64,000 bases of DNA from Haladaptatus salinisoli (GTDB lineage Archaea > Halobacteriota > Halobacteria > Halobacteriales > Haladaptataceae). A program made the position numbers and the translations under genes. The stretch spans positions 62,001-126,000 of the forward strand of contig NZ_CP085329.1 in NCBI RefSeq assembly GCF_020614375.1. Direction: 5' to 3'. Positions 1 through 9,676 of this stretch are shown piece after piece (position 1 is the first letter of the stretch; each line of letters opens with the position of its first letter). The notes under the pieces were generated by a model. That model was not told the DNA's origin. It saw only the letters and a program-made list of their open reading frames with translations, and did no database searches.

Positions 1-306
1 GACGTCACGAGCGCCGGCGGTATCACCTCGACGAGGCGGGTGGCGACGATGGCCGACGCGGCGAACGTCCAGTGTCTCCCCCACGTGTTCGGGAGCGCGG
101 TCGCGCTCGCGGCCAGCCTCCAGGTGCTCGCGACGATTCCCGGCGGGCCGATGCTGGAGTTCGACCGCACGCCGAACCCCATCCGCGAGAGCCTCGCGGT
201 CGACCCCGTCACGAACGACGGCAACGAGGTACCGATTCCCGACGCCCCCGGTCTCGGCGTCGAAATCGACCGTGACGTGCTGGCCGAGTTCAGAGTCGAC
301 GTTTAG
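1..306 (+). CDS. Enolase-superfamily (mandelate racemase/muconate lactonizing type) enzyme, C-terminal part
   Basis: The reading frame is open from the window edge and ends at TAG 304-306, so only the last 101 residues are present. They look like the end of an enolase-superfamily barrel: a GGIT turn, a helix, then LPHVFGSA, whose His matches the general-base His of mandelate-racemase-type enzymes, and a closing PGLGVEID typical of sugar-acid dehydratases and racemases. The missing N-terminal part holds the metal ligands, so the substrate cannot be named. The next gene, a hydroxyacid dehydrogenase, begins 70 bases later on the same strand, which suggests a shared acid-catabolism unit. Confidence 0.8.
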   Translation, partial: DVTSAGGITSTRRVATMADAANVQCLPHVFGSAVALAASLQVLATIPGGPMLEFDRTPNPIRESLAVDPVTNDGNEVPIPDAPGLGVEIDRDVLAEFRVDV

Positions 307-376
307 CGGCGTCGGCCGTCCGCCTCCCCTCGCTTTCGACCGAGGTTTTTTACGGCGTTTCTCCGATTGGTAACGC

Positions 377-1438
377 ATGGCGTACGAGATAGCCACGATT
401 CCCGGGGACGGCATCGGTCCGGAAGTCGTCGACGCGGCGCTCCCCCTGTTCGAGGAGGCGGCCGACGCGGCGGGCTTCGGGTTCGAAACCACCCGGTACG
501 ATTGGGGTACGGAACGGTATCTGGACGACGGCGCGATGATGCCCGACGACGGCCTCGACAGATTGGCGGAGTCGGACGCGATACTGTTGGGGGCGGTCGG
601 CCACCCCGAGGTGCCCGACCACGTCACGCTCCACGGACTGCTGTTACCAATCCGGAAGGGGTTCGACCAGGGCGTCTGCAAGCGGCCCTCGGTGCTGTTC
701 GACGGCATCGAGAGCCCGCTGCGGGGGTACGAGGGCGGCGACATCGACTTCGTCGTCTACCGGGAGAACACGGAGGGGGAGTACGCCGACGTCGGCGGGC
801 GCGAGCACCGCGGATTCGGCAACGACGTGGCGATTCAGAGCGGGGTGTTCACGCGCGAGGGAACCGAGCGAATCGTCCGCGCGGCGTTCGAGGCCGCGGC
901 CGAACGCGAGGGGAGGCTGACCAGCATCACGAAGTCGAACGCGCAGGCCCACAGCATGGTGTTCTGGGACGACATCGTCGCGGAGGTCGGCGAGGAGTAC
1001 GCCGGCGTCGAGGTCGAACGCCTGTTGGTCGACGCCGCGAGCATGGACTTCATCCGCCGCCCCGAGGAGTTCGACGTGGTGGTGGCGTCGAACCTGTTCG
1101 GCGACATCCTGACCGACATCGGGGCCATCGTCACCGGGAGCATGGGCCTCGCGCCGTCGGCGAACGTCGATCCCGACGGGGACTACCCCTCGATGTTCGA
1201 ACCGGTGCACGGGAGCGCGCCCGACATCGCGGGGCAGGGGGTCGCCAACCCCCTCGCCACCGTCCTCTCGGGGTCGATGTTCTTCGAACACCTCGGCGAA
1301 CGGTCGGCGGCCGACGACCTCTGGGACGCGGTCGAAGCGCAGGTGGCCGACCCGGACGCGCCTCGAACGCCCGACCTCGGCGGGGACGCAACGACCGAGG
1401 ACGTCGTCTCCGACCTCCGGAAGAGGCTGCGCGGCTGA
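377..1438 (+). CDS. Isocitrate/isopropylmalate dehydrogenase family protein, tartrate/D-malate dehydrogenase type
   Basis: This 353-residue NAD(P)-dependent beta-decarboxylating dehydrogenase starts IATIPGDGIGPEV, the family N-terminus. The stretch YDWGTERYLDDGAMMPDDG followed by GAVGHPEVPDHVTL matches tartrate/D-malate dehydrogenases (TtuC/DmlA) better than leucine-pathway LeuB. Lys186 in ITKSN and Asp243/Asp247 in GDILTDIG are the expected catalytic Lys and metal ligands. Oxidative decarboxylation of a malate- or tartrate-like 2-hydroxyacid is the likely reaction. It sits beside an enolase-superfamily gene and no leu genes are nearby, which supports a catabolic role. LeuB activity cannot be excluded from sequence alone. 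Confidence 0.82.
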   Translation: MAYEIATIPGDGIGPEVVDAALPLFEEAADAAGFGFETTRYDWGTERYLDDGAMMPDDGLDRLAESDAILLGAVGHPEVPDHVTLHGLLLPIRKGFDQGVCKRPSVLFDGIESPLRGYEGGDIDFVVYRENTEGEYADVGGREHRGFGNDVAIQSGVFTREGTERIVRAAFEAAAEREGRLTSITKSNAQAHSMVFWDDIVAEVGEEYAGVEVERLLVDAASMDFIRRPEEFDVVVASNLFGDILTDIGAIVTGSMGLAPSANVDPDGDYPSMFEPVHGSAPDIAGQGVANPLATVLSGSMFFEHLGERSAADDLWDAVEAQVADPDAPRTPDLGGDATTEDVVSDLRKRLRG

Positions 1439-1447
1439 GCCGAAAGC

Positions 1448-2791
1448 TCAGTCCGTGGTTCGGTCGCTCTCGCCGTCCGCGTCGCTCCCGGGTTCGGCGG
1501 CGCTGGAGAGTCCGCCGTCGGTCCCCCCGTCGGCGTCCGCGGCCGCCCCGACGGCCACCGAGGCGGGCGCGGGCGGCAGGAACAGGTAGAGCACGGAGGA
1601 CACCGCGGTGACACCCGCGAGCACGAGAAACGCCTCGTCGAACCAGCCGGCTTCGGCGAGGACGCCGACGAACAGCGACCCCGCCGCGCCGACCGCGAGG
1701 TAGAACGTCCGGAACAGCCCGTACCCCGCCCCCTGAATCTCGTCGGGCAGCAGCGCCGCGACGTACCCGTTGCCGACGGGGCCGATACCGAGTCGGGTGC
1801 CGAGCAGCGCGAGCAGCGCGGCGAGGGCCGCGGTTCCGCCGACGAACGGCAGCAGTCCGACCGTGACCACTCCGACGCCGGCGAGCGCGGCGAGGACGGT
1901 GCGCTCGCCGTACCGGTCGGCGGCGTTGCCGGCGAACCACTGCGAGACGGCCCCGCTCGCGTAGAACAGCCCGTAGAGCACGGAGGCGGTTCCCTGCGTC
2001 AGTCCCTTGACGTCGATGAGGTAGGTCGGGAGGAAGGCGGTGATGCCCTGGTAGGTGAACAGTATCAGCGTCATCGCGACCCACGCCAGCACCACGCGAC
2101 CGTCGGTCATGCCGCGGAGGAGTCGGACGGCGGTTCGGCGGGTGAACTCCTCGGCCGCGCGGGATTCCCCGTCCGACCGCGTCGGGACGTAGGCCCACAG
2201 GCCGAACGCGACGAGCACGAGCGGCGGGACGACGAACCCGAACCCGGCCCGCCAGTGGAACCACAGCGCCAGCGCCCCCGCGACGAGCGGCAGTCCCGCC
2301 GCGCCGAGGTTGCCGACGGCGAAGGTGGCTCCGAGCGCCGTCCCGTCCCGGTCGGGGTAGATGCGCGACAGCACCGTCACCCGCGGCGGGGCGTAGAGGC
2401 CCGACCCGAGACCGAACAGAACGCCGCCGAGGACGAACACCGGAAACGAGGGTGCGACGGTCAGCGCGGCGGCCCCCGCGGCGGTGACGAGCGTGCTCAC
2501 GGTCAGGGTCGTCCGCTCGCCGATTCGGTCGACCATCATCCCGGCGGGAAACTGGGTTACCGCGTACGCGCCCCAGAGCACCGAGACGAGCAGGCCGGCG
2601 GTCGCGTTGTCGATGCCGAACGCCGCCTTGACCTGCGGGAGGAGCGCGGGGAGGACGATGCGGGTGCCGAGCACCAACAGCCAACCCGCGGCCACGACGA
2701 CCAGGACGCGGCCCCGGCCGCCTCCGCGGAGCGCGTCCACCCCGCTCCGAACTCTCGCCGCGGTTCGGTTCACGAGGTCGAGCGCCGCCAT
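1448..2791 (-). CDS. MFS transporter
   Basis: This 447-residue membrane protein has about 12 hydrophobic segments and the major facilitator loop 2-3 motif region (GMMVDRIGERTTL), followed by a Gly-rich TM4-5 region. The last 35 residues are a Ser/Asp/Gly-rich hydrophilic tail. Its start lies 2 bases after the stop of the MmgE/PrpD gene, so it is the last gene of a four-gene minus-strand operon (5988 to 1448) and probably imports the substrate of that pathway. It is clearly similar to the MFS protein at 29094-30314 (shared GWLLVLGTRI and IDNATAG stretches). The substrate is unknown; an organic acid is an inference from context. Confidence 0.85.
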   Translation of the reverse strand: MAALDLVNRTAARVRSGVDALRGGGRGRVLVVVAAGWLLVLGTRIVLPALLPQVKAAFGIDNATAGLLVSVLWGAYAVTQFPAGMMVDRIGERTTLTVSTLVTAAGAAALTVAPSFPVFVLGGVLFGLGSGLYAPPRVTVLSRIYPDRDGTALGATFAVGNLGAAGLPLVAGALALWFHWRAGFGFVVPPLVLVAFGLWAYVPTRSDGESRAAEEFTRRTAVRLLRGMTDGRVVLAWVAMTLILFTYQGITAFLPTYLIDVKGLTQGTASVLYGLFYASGAVSQWFAGNAADRYGERTVLAALAGVGVVTVGLLPFVGGTAALAALLALLGTRLGIGPVGNGYVAALLPDEIQGAGYGLFRTFYLAVGAAGSLFVGVLAEAGWFDEAFLVLAGVTAVSSVLYLFLPPAPASVAVGAAADADGGTDGGLSSAAEPGSDADGESDRTTD

Positions 2792-2793
2792 GG

Positions 2794-4185
2794 CTACAGT
2801 GACCGCGACCCCCGCTCGCGGAGGGCGTCCGTCAGGTCGGCGACGGTGCGGCTCTCGAAGTCGCGCGCGATTTCGACGAGTTCACGGCGCGTATCGCCGC
2901 CGACGCCCGCCGACCGCGCGAGCGCCTCGAACTTCTCGGTCACGCCGTCCCACCCCAGCGGCTTCTCGGGTTCGCCGAGGGCGGTCTCGACGAACCGCTC
3001 GTGCGTCTCGTCCTTCGTCTCGACGACGACTCCCGCCGCCCACCGCTCCGGAAACAGCGACTGCACTTCGTCCGTCGACACGACCTCGGTCGCGTCCATC
3101 AGGTTGCGGAGGTCGGGGTCGTCGAGGCGGGACTGAGCGTCGAGAAACGCCTCCAGCCCCGCTTCGCCGGTCGACAGCGCGAGGGCCGCCCCGAACGGCG
3201 CGCTGAACTGGCAGTCGACGAAGTTCGACGGTCGACGCTTGCGCTCGACGGGGTCGCCGGTCAGACGCACGCCCGGTTCCGGAAGGTCGACGACCACCGA
3301 CTCCACCGCGCTCGAATCGACCCCCGCGCCGATCTCGGTGAGCGCGTCGAGCGCGGCGTGCACGTACCGACAGCAGGGGTACGGTTTCAGCGCGGTCTCC
3401 ATCACGGCGTGGTCGCCGAGTCGGTCGAACGCCGCGGGTTCGGGGGCGTCCGTGTACCCGGTCAGGAAGCCGTACTCGCCCTCGACGGCCGCGTCCGCGC
3501 CCCGAAATCCTGCCGCGGCGAGCGAGGCGGCGGTGACCCCGCGGCGCGCGGCCATCCCCGGATGGAGGCGCTTGTTCCACGCGCCGTTCGACAGGAACTG
3601 GAGCGACCCGGCGGCCTGACTGCCGCCGACCCCGAACGCCGATTCGAACTCGTCGGCCGAGAGCCCCGCCACCACGCCCGCGGCGGCGATGGCTCCGAAC
3701 GTCCCGCAGGTGGCCGTTCCGTGGAATCCCCGGTCGTAGTGGGCGTCCGGGTCGACGGCCCGGCCGAGGACGCAGGCGACGTCGAACCCGGCCGACATCC
3801 CCGCGAGGACTCGCTCGGCGGTCGCCCCGTCGCGTTCGGCGACCGCGAGCGCGGCCGGGATCACCGGCGCGCCGGGGTGGAGCGACGACTCGCGGTGGGT
3901 GTCGTCGAAGTCGAGGCTGTGGGCGAGCGCCCCGTTGACCGCGGCGGCGCGCTCCGGCGAGCGGCGGTCGCCCGTCACGATCGTCGTCGCTGCGCCGCCC
4001 CCTCGACCGCCCAACCCCTCGAGGATGGCCGGCGTGGATGCGGCGTGTTCGCGCGCGCCGAGCGCGACCCCGAGGAAATCGAGCAGGTGACGTTTGAGTT
4101 TCTCCCGCACGTCCGCGGGTAGGTCGGCGAATCGCGTCTCCGCGCAGTGCGCCGCTAGCCGGGCGGTCGCGTCAGTCGTTGACAT
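2794..4185 (-). CDS. MmgE/PrpD family protein (copy 1)
   Basis: 463 residues. The MmgE/PrpD family covers 2-methylcitrate dehydratase, cis-aconitate decarboxylase and relatives acting on tricarboxylic or methylated dicarboxylic acids. Family signatures are the helical N-terminus with DFLGVALGAREHA, AHSLDFDDTH, HPGAPVIPAALA, FHGTATCGTFGAIAAA, LHPGMAARRGV and the KPYPCCRYVHAALDA block. I chose the start at MSTTDATAR because homology begins there; the upstream extension overlaps the neighbouring gene. It is third in a minus-strand operon after a CoA-transferase and a small membrane protein. A second, diverged copy lies at 15241-16605. The exact substrate is unknown. Confidence 0.85.
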   Translation of the reverse strand: MSTTDATARLAAHCAETRFADLPADVREKLKRHLLDFLGVALGAREHAASTPAILEGLGGRGGGAATTIVTGDRRSPERAAAVNGALAHSLDFDDTHRESSLHPGAPVIPAALAVAERDGATAERVLAGMSAGFDVACVLGRAVDPDAHYDRGFHGTATCGTFGAIAAAGVVAGLSADEFESAFGVGGSQAAGSLQFLSNGAWNKRLHPGMAARRGVTAASLAAAGFRGADAAVEGEYGFLTGYTDAPEPAAFDRLGDHAVMETALKPYPCCRYVHAALDALTEIGAGVDSSAVESVVVDLPEPGVRLTGDPVERKRRPSNFVDCQFSAPFGAALALSTGEAGLEAFLDAQSRLDDPDLRNLMDATEVVSTDEVQSLFPERWAAGVVVETKDETHERFVETALGEPEKPLGWDGVTEKFEALARSAGVGGDTRRELVEIARDFESRTVADLTDALRERGSRSL

Positions 4186-4223
4186 ACGAAATGCGATGCG
4201 GTTGGAACGAATAAGCGTGGGGG

Positions 4224-4703
4224 TTAGTTTTCCTCGCCGCGAACGACGTTCGCCGGCGTATCGAGCGTGAAGTGATACTTGCCGAGACCGATGCACGCCA
4301 GCGCGACGGCGGTGAACGGGAGCGCGACGAATGTCAGCGACCCCGCGATAGCCGCGAGCATGACCCACATCCACCGAATCCGTCGGCGGGCCCAGCGGAC
4401 GCCGACCGCCTGAAACGCCGTCACCGCGGTGAACTGCACGCCCGCGAGGACGATTTCGTACGGCTGGTAGCCGTAGAACCGCCCCTGCGAGACCGAGTAC
4501 CAGAGGAACGCCGACCCGGCCAGCGTGATGAGCGTCGCGGTCAGCAGCGCCCCCGCTCCGAGGGCGACGACCCACTCCGGAACCCGCGCGAGGAGGCGGG
4601 CGTCCTCCTCCGGGACGTGCTGGTCGGCGCGGTTCTCGACCGCGTCGACGTCGGTCTCGTCGGCCCCGGTTCGGTACCGGTCCGACGCGTTCTCGTCGCT
4701 CAT
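4224..4703 (-). CDS. Small four-helix membrane protein in the CoA-transferase operon
   Basis: 159 residues: an acidic N-terminal tail of about 45 residues, then four hydrophobic segments (roughly residues 47-68, 80-100, 108-122 and 123-145) and a short C-terminus. I do not recognise a family. It lies 13 bases after the CoA-transferase stop and 38 bases before the MmgE/PrpD start, so it is almost certainly co-transcribed with them. It could be an accessory subunit for transport in this operon, but nothing in the sequence shows this. Confidence 0.7.
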   Translation of the reverse strand: MSDENASDRYRTGADETDVDAVENRADQHVPEEDARLLARVPEWVVALGAGALLTATLITLAGSAFLWYSVSQGRFYGYQPYEIVLAGVQFTAVTAFQAVGVRWARRRIRWMWVMLAAIAGSLTFVALPFTAVALACIGLGKYHFTLDTPANVVRGEEN

Positions 4704-4716
4704 GGTGTCGATCGCG

Positions 4717-5988
4717 TCATTCGTCGGGAATCGCGTCGGCGTTCTTCAGCGTCTCGATGTCCTCGTCGGTGTAGCCCATTTTTCGGAGAATCGGCACTGT
4801 GTCCTCCCCCAGAAGCGGCGGGCCGTCCCGGAAGCCCGACTCCGCGTTAGCGAAGTTGAGCGGGTGTTCGATGACCGGAATCTCTCCCGCCGCCGGGTGG
4901 TTCGCCGTCGACAGCACGTTCCGAGCCTCCACTTGCTCGTTGTGGAGCGCCTCGTCCACGCTGTGGACCGGCCCGACGGGCAGTCCCCGTTCGTCCGCGA
5001 GCAGTTCGACCCACTCGTCCGTTCGCCGCTTTCGGAAGACGTCCGACAATACTGCCTCTAGTTCGTCCATGTTCTCGACCCGGTGGGCGTTGGTCTCGAA
5101 TCGCGGATCGTCCGCCAGTTCCGGCCGGTCGATGGCCTCGCACAACTCCGTCCAGAGCTTCTGGTTCGCCGCCGCGACGCTGAGGTGTCCGTCCGCCGTC
5201 GGGTACACCTGATACGGCGCGAGCACGGGGTCTTTCGTCCCCATCCGCGTCGGCTCCTCGCCCGCGAACGCTTTCCCCGCCTGCTTGGTCAACCACGGGA
5301 GCGCGGCGTCCAGCATGCCGAGTTCGACCCGTTCGCCCTTCCCGGTCGACTCCCGGCGATACAGCGCCCCCACGATGCCGAACGCGGCCCACATGGCGGT
5401 GATGAGGTCGGTCTGGGGCAGACCCACTTTGACCGGGTCGCCCTCCTCCGATCCGGTGACGCTCATGATGCCGCTGGTCCCCTGCACGAGCAGGTCGTAG
5501 CCCGGTCGGTCGCTCCACGGTCCCGACTCGCCGAACGCCGAGATGGAGCAATAGATGAGTTCGTCGTTGCGTTCGCGGAGATCCTCGTACCCGACGCCGA
5601 GTCGGTCGGCGGTTCCAGGGCGGTAATTCTCGATGAACACGTCGGACTCGCCGACCAGGTCGTAGAGCACTTCCAGTCCCTCGTCGCTCTTCAGATTCAG
5701 CTCGACGCTCTTTTTGTCGTAGTTCACCGTCCAGAAGTAGGGCGATTCGCCGCGGTCGGACGCGGTCTTCCCCGGGCCGTCGTAACCGTCCACGTCGACG
5801 AACGGCGGCCCCGAGTGACGGTTGTCGTCGCCGATCCTTGGCCGTTCGACTTTGATGACTTCCGCGCCCTGATTCGCGAGCATGAGCGAGCAGAACCCGC
5901 CGGTGACGAACGTCGAGAGGTCGAGAACCCGCACTCCGTCGAGGATCCCCGACTGAACGGGGTCTCCGTCATCGGTTGACCGTGACAT
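4717..5988 (-). CDS. CaiB/BaiF (class III) CoA-transferase
   Basis: 423 residues. Class III CoA-transferases move CoA between carboxylic acids, as in formyl-, succinyl- or citramalyl-CoA transferases. The N-terminus LDGVRVLDLSTFVTGGFCSLMLANQGAEVIKVE and the segment FIENYRPGT are typical. Asp165 in RPGYDLLVQ is the expected catalytic aspartate that forms the acyl anhydride. I start at MSRSTDDGD, because upstream sequence is A/T-rich promoter DNA. It heads a four-gene operon with a membrane protein, MmgE/PrpD and an MFS carrier, so it probably activates the imported acid. The acyl donor and acceptor are unknown. Confidence 0.88.
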   Translation of the reverse strand: MSRSTDDGDPVQSGILDGVRVLDLSTFVTGGFCSLMLANQGAEVIKVERPRIGDDNRHSGPPFVDVDGYDGPGKTASDRGESPYFWTVNYDKKSVELNLKSDEGLEVLYDLVGESDVFIENYRPGTADRLGVGYEDLRERNDELIYCSISAFGESGPWSDRPGYDLLVQGTSGIMSVTGSEEGDPVKVGLPQTDLITAMWAAFGIVGALYRRESTGKGERVELGMLDAALPWLTKQAGKAFAGEEPTRMGTKDPVLAPYQVYPTADGHLSVAAANQKLWTELCEAIDRPELADDPRFETNAHRVENMDELEAVLSDVFRKRRTDEWVELLADERGLPVGPVHSVDEALHNEQVEARNVLSTANHPAAGEIPVIEHPLNFANAESGFRDGPPLLGEDTVPILRKMGYTDEDIETLKNADAIPDE

Positions 5989-6073
5989 GTATGACGAAAG
6001 ACCGACCGGTGGGATAAGATTTTGCATCGGATGTTTGATGATATCATATAAACTACTGCTTGTCATGCAAGCG

Positions 6074-6080
6074 TTTATAA
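6074..6080 (+). promoter_or_regulatory. TATA box for the small membrane protein and ABC operon
   Basis: TTTATAA lies about 27 bases before the ATG at 6104, the spacing of a leaderless haloarchaeal transcript. This spacing decides the start of the next gene in favour of 6104 over upstream in-frame ATGs. The surrounding 100 bases are unusually A/T-rich and also hold the promoter of the divergent CoA-transferase operon. Confidence 0.55.
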
Positions 6081-6103
6081 CTTTGTGGTATGTGTTAGCT
6101 TGT

Positions 6104-6376
6104 ATGGGGCAGACTAACCAGGCAAACGACTCGGGCGGCGGCTCCAAATGGGTGACGAACCACCCGATGGGAGCAGCGATCATCGCGTACGCCTTCCTGA
6201 GCATTCCTGTCTACTTCTGGCTTGAAGGGCCAGTCGGAACGGCAGGAACGGTCGACGGTTCAATCGTCATCGCCGGGCTCGTCCTGGGTTCCATCATGTT
6301 CGTACCGATAATCAAAGCAGTGCTCACCAATCGATTCGGCGCCAGCCGCGTTCAAGCAGGCCCGGAGTCGGAGTGA
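6104..6376 (+). CDS. Small two-helix membrane protein, first gene of the ABC operon
   Basis: 90 residues: a polar Gly/Ser/Asn-rich start, one hydrophobic segment around residues 22-41, a short loop, and a second at about 48-70. No family is recognised. The start is placed by the TATA box 27 bases upstream. The ATPase gene begins 67 bases after its stop with no clear promoter between, so it is probably the first cistron of the importer operon. A role as an accessory subunit is only an inference. The in-frame extension upstream would run through the promoter and is rejected. Confidence 0.6.
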   Translation: MGQTNQANDSGGGSKWVTNHPMGAAIIAYAFLSIPVYFWLEGPVGTAGTVDGSIVIAGLVLGSIMFVPIIKAVLTNRFGASRVQAGPESE

Positions 6377-6443
6377 GTACTGATGAGAGGACTTCCGACA
6401 ACGCATAGCACGATACCGACCAACGCACGAAAATCGCTCAACC

Positions 6444-7628
6444 ATGGTTGACGCAAATCTCGCAAACGTTCGCAAGACGTTCAACGACGGACAGGTAATC
6501 GCTGTCGACGATATCGACCTCCACATCGAAGAAGGAGAACTACTCGTCCTCGTCGGGCCGTCAGGCTGCGGCAAGTCGACGACGCTTCGATGCATCGCCG
6601 GGCTAGAGGTGCCCGACTCGGGTACCATCACGTTCGGCGGACACGAAGTGACCGAACTGCCGCCGAAGGATCGCGCCATCTCGATGGTGTTTCAGAACTA
6701 CGCTCTGTACCCGTCGATGACGGTGTACGAGAACATGGCGTTCGGACTGAAGATGCGCGGCGCCGACAGAGAGTCCATCGACGAGCAGGTTCGGTGGGCC
6801 GCCGACATCATGGAGATCGGCGACCTGCTCGACCGATACCCGAACCAGCTATCCGGCGGCCAGCAACAGCGCGTCGCGCTCGGCCGCGCCATCGTGCGCG
6901 ACCCCGCTCTGTTCCTCCTCGACGAACCGCTCAGCAACCTCGACGCCAAACTCCGAGCGGTGATGCGGACCGAGATTCAGGAACTCCAGCAGGAACTCGA
7001 CGTGGCGACGGTGTTCGTCACGCACGACCAGGAGGAGGCGATGAGCATGGGCGACCGCATCGCGGTGATGAACGCCGGTCGAATCGAGCAAATCGCCTCG
7101 CCCGAGGAGATCTACCACGACCCGAACAGCCTGTTCGTGGCCGACTTCATCGGGAGTCCGTCGATCAACTTCTTCGAGATGCGCTTCGACGGAAATTCGG
7201 TCGTCGGCGACGAGTTCGACATCCAGTTGCCGGAGGCGGTCGCCGAGGAACTCCGAAACGGGCTCCCCGGGGAGGACGTCATCCTCGGTATCCGTCCGAG
7301 CAACCTCAACATCACCGAGCCCGGAACCGGCCTCATCGACATCGAAGTCGAGGTCGTCGAACCGATGGGCGACACCAAGATACTCTACTTCGACGTGGGC
7401 GACCGGCGGGTGAACGCGGTCGTCCAGTCGACCGAACGGGTCTCCGACGGTGACACGGTCGGCCTCGAAGTCGAGTGGCCGAACGTTCACTTCTTCAGTC
7501 CGGCCGGGCCGAAAGTCGTCAAGTGGATGCACGCGACTGAGGGAACGGTTCCCGGCACGTCGAGCCCGGCCGATGACGGGGTTCGAACCGACGGCTCCGC
7601 GACGAGCGTGCGCGAGGAGGAGGGGTGA
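6444..7628 (+). CDS. ABC transporter ATP-binding protein (MalK/UgpC type)
   Basis: 394 residues. This is the ATPase that powers a CUT1-type importer. It has Walker [10 protein letters not shown] (38-46), Q-loop [11 protein letters not shown], signature LSGGQQQR (136-143), Walker B LFLLDEP (156-162) and the switch His194 in VTHDQEEA. Residues from about 240 form the C-terminal TOBE/OB-fold regulatory extension with GIRPSNL. The C-terminal 30 residues are a polar tail. The two permease genes follow directly (3-base gap, then a 1-base overlap), and two binding proteins lie just beyond. The substrate cannot be read from the ATPase. Confidence 0.95.
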   Translation: MVDANLANVRKTFNDGQVIAVDDIDLHIEEGELLVLVGPSGCGKSTTLRCIAGLEVPDSGTITFGGHEVTELPPKDRAISMVFQNYALYPSMTVYENMAFGLKMRGADRESIDEQVRWAADIMEIGDLLDRYPNQLSGGQQQRVALGRAIVRDPALFLLDEPLSNLDAKLRAVMRTEIQELQQELDVATVFVTHDQEEAMSMGDRIAVMNAGRIEQIASPEEIYHDPNSLFVADFIGSPSINFFEMRFDGNSVVGDEFDIQLPEAVAEELRNGLPGEDVILGIRPSNLNITEPGTGLIDIEVEVVEPMGDTKILYFDVGDRRVNAVVQSTERVSDGDTVGLEVEWPNVHFFSPAGPKVVKWMHATEGTVPGTSSPADDGVRTDGSATSVREEEG

Positions 7629-7631
7629 TCC

Positions 7632-8576
7632 ATGGCGACGGTTTCGGACGAAATCGCCCAACGTGAACGGTCCTTCTCCGACCGGTTACTCGAAGAGTAC
7701 GGCGGGCTACAGGGCATCCTGTTCCTGTTGCCGACGCTCATACTGCTGACCGGCATCGTCTTCTATCCGATGGTGGTCAACGGGCTCCTGCTGAGCTTCA
7801 AGCAGTTCACGCTCGACCCGAACACGGCCGACCCGTGGGTCGGTCTGGAGAACTACGAGTACTGGCTATTCGGCGCGGGACAGAGCCTGTTCCTGTTCAG
7901 CATCAAGATGACGCTGCTTTACGAACTCGTCGTAGTTCCGTTCGACCTCGTGGTCGCGCTCGCGGCCGCGCTCGTGATGAACGAGAGCCTCCCCGGTCGC
8001 CCGATCTGGCGGGGACTGATGCTCGCGGGATACGCCAGTCCGGCGATCGCCGCCGGTCTGACGTTCGCCATCATGGAACAGGCCGCCACTTACGGTATCG
8101 TCTACAACACCCTCAACATATTCTTCGACATCCCCGCGTCCGGCGGAATCACCTCGAATACGCCGTGGGCGTTCTGGGGCGTCGTTATCGCGAAGGTGTG
8201 GCGCGACTTCGGGTTCATGTACGTCGTGTTTCTCGCGGGCGTCCAATCGATACCGAAGGAGTTGTACGAAATCGCAAAAGTCGATGGGGCAGGCCCGGCG
8301 CAGCGATTCCGCTACATCACGCTCCCCCACCTCCGAACCGTCATCGTCACGGTCGTGATGATTCGGACGGTGTTCACCATCGGGAAGGTGGCGATACCGT
8401 GGGCCGTCACGCAGGGCGGCCCGGTCAACTACACGACGTTCCTCGGGGTCGCCATCTTCAAGTCGGCGTTCGTCGACTGGAGCATGGGCGAGGCCGCGGC
8501 GCTGGGGATGCTATTCGCGGTCGGCATCATCCCCCTCATCCTCATCTGGGTTCGCACTGAAACGGAGGACTACTAA
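7632..8576 (+). CDS. ABC transporter permease (MalF/UgpA type)
   Basis: 314 residues, about six transmembrane segments. The first follows the polar N-terminus (about 30-55). The EAA coupling loop lies near the end, IPKELYEIAKVDGAGPAQRFRYITLPHL, which docks on the ATPase. It pairs with the next gene to form the heterodimeric channel of the importer. Its stop codon TAA overlaps the ATG of the partner by one base, which indicates translational coupling. Confidence 0.93.
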   Translation: MATVSDEIAQRERSFSDRLLEEYGGLQGILFLLPTLILLTGIVFYPMVVNGLLLSFKQFTLDPNTADPWVGLENYEYWLFGAGQSLFLFSIKMTLLYELVVVPFDLVVALAAALVMNESLPGRPIWRGLMLAGYASPAIAAGLTFAIMEQAATYGIVYNTLNIFFDIPASGGITSNTPWAFWGVVIAKVWRDFGFMYVVFLAGVQSIPKELYEIAKVDGAGPAQRFRYITLPHLRTVIVTVVMIRTVFTIGKVAIPWAVTQGGPVNYTTFLGVAIFKSAFVDWSMGEAAALGMLFAVGIIPLILIWVRTETEDY

Positions 8577-9484
8577 TGAGCACCGATACCGACAAGCGAT
8601 TCGAGTTCGAAACGGAGCGGTCGAGACTGTCGTGGGAGACCCACTACAAGCCGGTGTTGAAGTACCTCTCGCTGGCGGTGCTGATGGTGTGGATGCTGTT
8701 GCCGGTGTACTACACCTTCGCGAACTCGCTGAAAACGCCCGAGATGATATTCACGACGCCGCTGGGCATACCGTTCGTCACCTTCGACCCGGTCGCCTGG
8801 AGCGGTCGGAACGCGTGGCGGACGATGTGGAGTGCGTTCCCGTTCGTGGAGTACACGCTGGCGACGTTCATCGTCAGCGTCGGAACCGCCGGACTCGCGA
8901 CCGTCTCCGCGGTGTTCGCCGCGTACTCGTTCGCGCGACTCGACTATCCGTTCAAGAACTCGTTGTTCGTCTTGAGCGTCGCCGGGTTCATGTTCCCCAT
9001 CGTCCTGCTGGCGATTCCCATCTTCGTCCTGATGCAGCAACTGGGACTGTTGAACACCTACATCGGAATGATACTGGCGTTCACGGCGTTCACACTGCCG
9101 TACAACATCTGGCTCCTGAGGGGGTTCTTCGAGGAACTCCCGGACAACTTGGAGGAGTCCGCCCGGGTGGACGGTTGCACGCAGATCGGCGCGTTCTTCA
9201 GGGTCATCCTGCCGCTGTCGCGGCCGGCGCTCGCGTCGGTGTTCCTGCTGGCGTTCCTGCTGGCGTGGCACAACTACCTGATGGCGTTCATCATCGGTCA
9301 GGACCCGCTGCACACCACGCTCGCGCCGGCGCTCCTCGAACTGAAGGGGACGTTCTTCGTCCGGAACTTCCACTTCATCATGGCCGGGACGTTCCTCTCG
9401 ATGATCGTCCCCATCACCATGTACATGTACCTGCAGAAGTACCTGGTCGAAGGGCTCTCGTCGGGCGGCGGCGTCAAGGGATAA
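8576..9484 (+). CDS. ABC transporter permease (MalG/UgpE type)
   Basis: 302 residues, about six transmembrane segments (first at 33-53). The EAA loop is LPDNLEESARVDGCTQIGAFFRVILPL. It is the second channel subunit of the importer and starts inside the stop codon of the first permease gene. It is the last gene of this operon. The solute-binding proteins are in separate transcription units from 10162 onward, with a minus-strand gene between. Confidence 0.93.
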   Translation: MSTDTDKRFEFETERSRLSWETHYKPVLKYLSLAVLMVWMLLPVYYTFANSLKTPEMIFTTPLGIPFVTFDPVAWSGRNAWRTMWSAFPFVEYTLATFIVSVGTAGLATVSAVFAAYSFARLDYPFKNSLFVLSVAGFMFPIVLLAIPIFVLMQQLGLLNTYIGMILAFTAFTLPYNIWLLRGFFEELPDNLEESARVDGCTQIGAFFRVILPLSRPALASVFLLAFLLAWHNYLMAFIIGQDPLHTTLAPALLELKGTFFVRNFHFIMAGTFLSMIVPITMYMYLQKYLVEGLSSGGGVKG

Positions 9485-9520
9485 ACTAATTCCCTCGACC
9501 GACACACGTCTTCGCGGTCC

Positions 9521-9525
9521 TTTTT
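9521..9525 (+). terminator. Possible oligo-T terminator after the permease operon
   Basis: A run of five T follows a GC-rich stretch 36 bases after the permease stop. Archaeal transcripts often end at short U-runs. No convincing hairpin is seen, so this is a weak call. Confidence 0.3.
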
Positions 9526-9676
9526 CGGGGTTCTCCCGTCCGCGTTCGGTCGCGGATTCGACTCCGGCCGTGCCGTTCGAACTACGGGCGACTCGATACG
9601 TCGGCGATGATTCGCGCCGTTGCGACCGGTAGCACGATAGGGTTCGTCTAAAAACGGATCGTCGATTCGTACTCGA